Below are positions 51,918 through 57,500 of a DNA stretch of 57,500 bases, in pieces. Each line of letters opens with the position of its first letter. The stretch's first letter is position 1. Origin of the DNA: Chrysomallon squamiferum. Taxonomy: Eukaryota; Mollusca; Gastropoda; Neomphalida; Peltospiridae. The notes beneath the pieces were generated by a model, which saw only the letters and a program-made list of their open reading frames with translations, had not been told where the DNA came from and ran no database searches. The stretch is taken from NCBI GenBank assembly GCA_012295275.1, contig CM022674.1, forward strand, positions 14,127,374-14,184,873, written 5' to 3'. The position numbers and the translations under genes are program-made.

Positions 51918-52389
51918 CAAATGCACACATGCATACACACCCACACACACAAATAAAATTAACATTTGTTTAATAACATGAAGACATCAAATCAAGAACT
52001 ACATATTTCCTTTGTTTTAAAATAGATAGGTAAACAATTATTTGTAAATTCTTTCTTATATTTATAATTATATATTAAATTATCAATCCTTATTATAATG
52101 GTTATGTAACAAATTTCTCATAATTCATTTTCTAATAATTATCATGCAAATATATGAATTTATCTATAATTCATCTGTGTTTTATATGTTATTAAAAATT
52201 CCTATACTCACTTCATTGATAAAACAAGCTTCAGGAGATTTATTATCCAAGAAAGTTTTCTTTCTTGTGACTTTTCTTTTTGGCAGTAAAACCACATTTT
52301 CAATAGGAGAAAGTCCAGCTTCCTCCTTTTCATCCTGTTAAGTATGTCTTACAGTACAGTAATTGTATATCTTTGTATATATAGGTAAT

Positions 52390-52487
<98 letters not shown>

Positions 52488-54352
52488 TAATATTATATTA
52501 ATAATAATAATAATAATTATAAGATGATGATGATAAAGACAACAGTTATTAATAAAAAATAATATATTTACTGAACTAACCAGCTATCTATTACTGAATT
52601 AAGTGATATCTAACTAATTACTGAATTAAGTTTAAAAAACAGAGAAATTTATACCGTTCTCTCTTGTGTTCTGGATTCAGGTCTGATCTGTATTGAGGCT
52701 GGTTTCTGTTCTAGCTGATATCCTTCAGCAAACATTTCAGCAGATGTTTTCTCATGTAAACTTCTCACAGACTCAACAGGCACCACAATGTCAGTTTTCC
52801 TTTCTGCTATGTCTTCAATTTGGTTAATGTAGACAGGTTGAAAATGTTTGTCAATGCTTGCCCTGCTGCCGCTTGCTCTGATACTGCTAGCTCTGCCACT
52901 GCTAGCTCTGCCACTGCTTCCTTTGCCACTGCTACCTTTGCCACTGCTAGCTCTGCTGCCACTACGTGATGGTTTATTGACAGATGCTTGGTAGGGAACT
53001 GACTCCATGAAGAACTCTGCTTTGTCACAAACTGCATCTTCTCTCTGTTGGTGACCAACGCTTTCCATAAAGAATTCATCATTTTTCTTCCCATCTTGCG
53101 GCATATATCTGGTGGCTTGCATGAAGTACTCAGCTTTGTCCAAGTTTTCACCCTCTGTCTGTTGTTTCCCAGGCTGCTTCATTAGCATCTGCACTTCAAT
53201 ATCTGTACTGTCACCAACAGCAAAATTTGGTGATTTCCGTGAAGGACCTCTATGGTCTCTGAAGCTAGGAGATTCAAGAATCTTTTCCAGCTTTCTCTCC
53301 AGTTCTGATTTTGAAAATGGTTTGTCTCCTATCATCATAACTGGAGACTGCTTTGAGTCTTTGTATCTCTGTCCTTCAGCTTGTACATCCTGATCTGCTT
53401 CAGTGCGCTTGTCTTTCAACACAGTACTAGGTGAGAAGACTTTCTTACCAACTCGGAGGTGCTGTGTTGGCAGGGAAGGATCTGACCGAACATCTCTGTT
53501 GTGTTCTAGCATCTTCTTGGCAAGCATCTGCAGGTACAAATCATCCTTCTGCTCTTTTTTCTTCTCTCTGGACATTGCACCCATGTCTGGTGAGAAACGG
53601 TCTTCAATCCTGCGATTTGGAGATTGACTGACAAGTCTCTGTTGGAACAAAAGAGCTTTGTCTGGAAACATGTTGTCCCCTGTGACAAAGTAGGTAGGTG
53701 TGTTTCGATTCGATCGTTTACCACTGCCCTGAGAACCTTCTTCGATCGAGGGTGTACCAGCCTGGCTTGCCTGCACACTGCCTCCATGCCCTTGACCCAC
53801 CCTCACTGAAGTGGCCACTGGGCTCAGTCTGCTGCTGACTTTCGGAACCAGCCTCACTGAAGGGAACACTGGGCTCACTTTGCTGTTGTCCTTGGGAACC
53901 AGTCTCACTATACAGGGTACCCTGCTTACGTGGCTGGCCTTGGGAACCAGCCTCACTGAAGTGGACACTGGGTTCAGGTTTCCGTGACTGATCCTGTGAG
54001 CCAAATTCACTGTACTGAGCACTGGGCTTTCGTTGTTGTGGTTGTGAGCCAGCCTCACTGTACTGGGCACTGGGCTTTCGTGCCTGCTCTTGCATGCTCG
54101 GTGCAGTGAGCTCACTGAATGGTGTGCTAGGCTTACGTACATAGTCATGCTGACTTGGCTGGGCACTTGGTTTGTGGGAGGATGCCTGGGACCTGTGAGT
54201 CCACCCAGGGTGTAGAAAAGCATCAGCTTTTCTGTATGTTTCTTTGTAATGGAAATCTGGTTGGTACAAATACTGAATATTGGGAGAAAAACAAGAGAAA
54301 AGTGAAAAAAGAGTACTCTATCATGCATTTCAGTGATTAATATACAATTATG

Positions 54353-54424
<72 letters not shown>

Positions 54425-54467
54425 GTTGTTGTTATTATTATTATTATTATTGTTATTGTTATTGTTA

Positions 54468-54538
<71 letters not shown>

Positions 54539-56216
54539 GTTATTATTGTTATTGTTACCTGGCGTGTTAAGACAATAATCAGAACTATCAACACAGCTGT
54601 GTTAAGACAACAAAAGTAGAAAACTTCTTTTCGCAGAATCGTGTAATCCGGCAGCTGAGAAAACAACACAGAATTGTAGGAAATTTGAAAAAAAGAAATA
54701 TGTAAATAAAAAAATAAAAAAAGTACAAAAAGACAAAGATAAAACAATCACTAAACCTCTAAAACAAAAAAAACAATAACAAAACAAACTAGCAAGTAGC
54801 AGAACATAAAATAAATAAATAAATAAATACAACAACAACAATAACAAAACAAAACAAAAAAAATAAAATAATAATAATTATCATAACAATAATAATAATA
54901 ATAATAATAATAATCAAACAATTAAATTAATAAATTATTTTCTGAAACAGTAAATGACAGAACTAATGTAAGTCAAGGAGACAAACAACATACATCTTCA
55001 ATGTGCTTCTTGGAGAGTCGACTTGAAAGAGCGCCAATCTTTTTTCTTTCAGTAACTGTATAAATATTTAAAAAAACCAAAAAAAAACTATAACAATATT
55101 AAATGATAACAAATCGTAAAATTTAAACATTTTACATTAAGAAACATTTTTATACAATTACTCTTACTGTTAATTCTACTACACTACTACTATCCACCAT
55201 CATTACCACTTCTACTATGACTGTTAGTGAAACCTTAGAACACTACTACTATTACTACTACTATTACTACTACTACTACTACTATTACTACTACTATTAC
55301 TACTACTACTACTACTACTACTAATATCACAACTACATCTAACTTTACCACCAATATCACTACTTCCAACATTATTTCTGTTACTTACTACTTCTGCTAT
55401 GACTACTATTACTACTTTCATCACCACTATTGTTATTATCACCATTACTATCAACATCATTAGTACCACTATCACTGCTACAACTACTACTAAGACTACA
55501 ACTTCTCCTCTTACTATTACTACCACTATTTCCACATCTTCTATCAAAAATACTACTACCAAACTACTTCTACCACACATACTGTTACTATTACTTCCAT
55601 CAATTCTACTAAAAATACTACTACTACTACTATCACCAGCGCTACTTCCTCTAAAAATACTACTACTACTACTACCACCATTGCTTCTACTACAAATAGT
55701 TACTATTACTACAATCAACTACTATTATTACTACTACCACCATGTTTACAAAAAATACTACTACTACTACTACTACCATTACTTACTACTAAAAATATTG
55801 TTAGTACTACTACTATTACCCCCACTACTTCTACTACAAATATTATTACTGTTTCTACTAAAAATACTGCAACACCATCATCAACGCCAACACTGACATT
55901 CTGTCCTGTTTCTACTCCACCTTTGAATTCTGGTTTCTGAGCTTTCTCTGGCATAGTGTCTACATCAAAAACGGCTTGTTGCAATTCATCCTCGTGTGCC
56001 TTCTGGTACGTTTGTCTCAGGCTCTTATCTGTGATCATTGTCAGCTTGTCTGCCTGGGTTCCATAAACCTCCATCAGCGTGTTTCCAAATGTTGGGTTCG
56101 TGGTGTCGAAGATGTGACCCATGTACAACGCGTAGACAGGGACGTAGTTTTCTGTCTGCTGACTTGGTATACGCATTGGAACTGGAAGAATGATTTTAAT
56201 TTAACTTAAAAAATGA

Positions 56217-56252
<36 letters not shown>

Positions 56253-56258
56253 AGTAAC

Positions 56259-56300
<42 letters not shown>

Positions 56301-57417
56301 AAAATAAAAAATTATATTATTATAATTAAATAACAAAGAAAAAGAAAAAAAAGAACAGTGATTAGTTTATGCATACTGATTATTAATAGTTTATTACTGG
56401 CCTGATATTTGAGACATCTCCTCTGTTGTTGTCATTCAAGAGAATGGAATTAGTGTAATCAACAATAGATTACTAAAAAAAAATATGTATGTATTTATTT
56501 ATGTTTTTAGTTATTTATTTATATTCGTGTATATGTTTGTGTGTATTTATTTGTTTATTTATTTATCAGTCATACCACATGCTTTTATTGTCTGTGAACC
56601 ACACAAAATATCATGAAACAAGAGACCTCCAGTATCTTCAACTACTTTAGCGAACTCGAGAAAGCGGCAATTACAAACAGCCGATGTTTTTAGAAGATCT
56701 CTGAAATTAAAAATTCATCATTATTATTACCATGTGTGTATAAAAGTATGCATATGCCTACCTACCTGTGTTTCTATGTAGCAATTTATTATTCACTGAA
56801 GGAAGGAATGGAGAAATGTTTGATTAAATAAAACACACATTTTTGATAATACAGAGATTGTTAAGGAATGAAGAATAAAAAAAAAAAGAGAAAAGTCATA
56901 AATCTTTCTCAGTTAGCAATAAGTGGTATTTTTTTAATCATCTTTTTAGAGACAGGGCAGAGGTTTTGACAATAGTACTGTGTGATGCTCTGACTTGTAA
57001 CCACCAAGCTAGTTAATTATTAATTGAATGAATGTATATTTTTTAACAGTTTATATATATATATATATGTGGATAATTCATGCAGAAATATAAGCATATT
57101 TGGCAGAGGCATACATATGTCTGTACATATACTCTCTTACACACACACACACACCAACCACATATACACACAACAATCTCAGACACATACATACACCATA
57201 CACACATACACAGACAAACAAACACACACTAAGCAACTCACACGGCCAAAGGAGACTTGTGTTGCTGTATACAGTTTGACAGTTTCGGAAAGTCCAGTTC
57301 TGCTTCCCGATCACATTTCACAACAGCATTTTCGAGGGTGCACCAGCTTATACAGAAAGTGTTGTAACATCCAGCTTCTGTTATCCACAATGAAAATATG
57401 AGAAGCCTCAAGTGCAT
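49610..57417 (-). CDS. Uncharacterised type I membrane protein, about 967 residues, 11 exons
   Basis: Exons in transcript order: 57242-57417, 56576-56700, 55921-56181, 54994-55055, 54559-54654, 52655-54272, 52212-52334, 51671-51766, 51044-51115, 50526-50624, 49610-49783. A signal peptide (MHLRLLIFSLWITEAG) is followed by a Cys-rich ectodomain. CYNTFCISWC to VVKCDREAELDFP resembles an LRR N-cap, and VCNCRFLEFAKVVEDTG to LCGSQ resembles an LRR C-cap, with almost nothing between them. One membrane span (VLIVLIIVL) lies near residues 220-237. The large cytoplasmic tail has KPSAQYSEAGSQ-type repeats (about 270-400), three DKAEFFMES-like motifs, an SSGKG/SSGRA repeat with RxS sites, and a basic end (KKKKKWKTK). 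I do not recognise the family. The exon 3 donor at 55921 (AAAG/GTGGAG) is chosen by phase and less certain. Exon 6 contains a frame break near 53796. Confidence 0.83.
51150..51450. repeat. CA-rich imperfect microsatellite, intronic
   Basis: CACACA and ACATACA-type sequence fills most of the intron between exons 8 and 9 of the membrane-protein gene. A pure CA stretch lies at about 51413-51448. A second CA/TA-rich patch lies at about 51810-51955 in the preceding intron. Open frames here are Thr/His or Val/Cys artefacts. Confidence 0.9.
52393..52485 (-). repeat. (TC)n on the transcript, 58 nt before membrane-gene exon 7
   Basis: A 93-nt GA array on the + strand, read as (CU)n in the pre-mRNA of the minus-strand gene. 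It ends 58 nt upstream of the exon 7 acceptor at 52334. Confidence 0.95.
52655..54272 (-). CDS. Large cytoplasmic-tail exon with an internal frame break
   Basis: The exon is 1618 nt, which cannot join a phase-0 exon on both sides. The reading frame from the membrane-span exon gives YLYQPDFHYKETYRKADAF and eight degenerate repeats up to TEPSGHFSEGGS, then runs off to a stop. From about 53796 a second frame carries the rest: GHGGSVQASQAGTPSIEEGS onward to the donor at 52655. A two-base loss or one-base gain at GAGGGTGGGTCAAGGG joins them; the repeat pattern (AGSQGQ in neighbouring units) favours a lost CC. Both frames read as sensible protein only on their own side. Confidence 0.75.
52855..52960 (-). 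repeat. 18-bp coding repeat, Ser/Gly/Arg/Lys-rich
   Basis: Tandem units encode SSGKG, SSGRA and variants within the tail exon of the membrane protein. The repeated R-A-S-S and R-A-S triplets would suit basophilic kinases, but that role is inferred only from motif shape. Confidence 0.8.
54351..54556. repeat. (TTA)n microsatellite, intronic
   Basis: Two long TTA blocks (about 54351-54424 and 54476-54538) with TTG/TTA interruptions between them. It immediately follows the donor of the membrane-span exon 5 on the minus strand. Confidence 0.95.
55196..55880. repeat. Imperfect ACT-triplet repeat, intronic
   Basis: About 700 bp of degenerate ACT/ATT/ACC triplets inside the intron between exons 3 and 4 of the membrane-protein gene. 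Triplet periodicity keeps Ser/Val or Thr/Leu frames open on both strands. The exon 3 frame runs into it, which is why its donor must be set by phase. Confidence 0.9.
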
Positions 57418-57500
57418 TCTAAAAATAACATTTTGTTTTATTATTATTAAATTATCCATTCTAAAAATACATTATTATTATTAATCTGTGCATTACTCCT
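57418..57500. other. Immediate upstream of the membrane-protein gene
   Basis: AT-rich. An in-frame upstream Met at 57459 would add 14 residues ahead of the signal peptide. The Met at 57417 is preferred because it gives a standard signal peptide. The window ends before any promoter can be judged. Confidence 0.5.

Noticed and set aside
52649-54328. A free-standing 559-residue protein starting at 54328
   Set aside because: Its first 175 or so codons are a shadow of the KPSAQYSEAGSQ repeat frame, and the start lies upstream of the exon acceptor. Only the part after about 53796 is real, as the continuation of the membrane protein.
55715-55920. Extension of membrane-protein exon 3 to the TGA near 55715
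   Set aside because: The sequence becomes an ACT-triplet repeat on the opposite strand and breaks the phase needed by exon 4. A donor at AAAG/GTGGAG fits instead.

Overview
The window looks like nuclear DNA of a metazoan, most probably a lophotrochozoan and perhaps a mollusc. The reasons are split genes with clean GT-AG introns, AT-rich intergenic DNA full of microsatellites and minisatellites, an intact Brambleberry/Kar5 nuclear-fusion gene, and a secreted Gly/Tyr/His-repeat protein of the kind found in shell or byssal matrices. The species cannot be fixed from the sequence. I see no bacterial, viral or retroelement coding sequence.

Layout. 1-11.2 kb holds no recognised gene. It contains GT, CA, TTA and poly-T repeats, several minisatellites, a CpG-dense patch at 5.3-5.7 kb and a CCAAT/CRE inverted repeat at 8.73 kb. 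11.26-11.60 kb (-) may be the last exon of a small secreted-peptide gene. 13.5-25.75 kb (+) is a complete 18-exon gene for REV1, the deoxycytidyl transferase and translesion scaffold. 26.1-31.0 kb is two adjoining giant tandem arrays (44-bp and 57-bp units). 32.26-34.09 kb (-) is a 5-exon gene for a 160-residue Pro/Tyr-rich protein of unknown function. It lies head-to-head with a 3-exon gene (+, 35.16-36.02 kb) for a 113-residue secreted Gly/Tyr/His protein that has a TATA box. 39.8-47.9 kb (-) is an 11-exon brambleberry gene (619 residues). 49.6-57.4 kb (-) is an 11-exon gene for an uncharacterised type I membrane protein of about 967 residues.

I assembled all five multi-exon genes by hand. 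Each rests on GT-AG junctions, matched exon phases and, for REV1 and brambleberry, alignment from memory to known family members. The genes are not an operon and show no shared pathway. REV1 acts in DNA damage tolerance, Brambleberry in fusion of nuclear envelopes. The other three are unassigned or tentative.

Two coding sequences are broken at one point each: REV1 exon 10 in an A6 run, and the membrane-protein exon 6 near 53.8 kb. Everything downstream is intact and phase-compatible, so sequence errors or segregating indels are more likely than gene death.

The most unusual signal is architectural. Several minisatellites have a splice junction inside the repeat unit, so the real splice site is followed or preceded by tandem decoys: REV1 exon 6 acceptor x6, exon 10 acceptor x3, exon 16 donor region about x30, and brambleberry exon 3 acceptor x5. 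In addition, three long CU-repeat tracts in three different genes sit 55-83 nt upstream of a 3' splice site. No new defence or biosynthetic system is evident.
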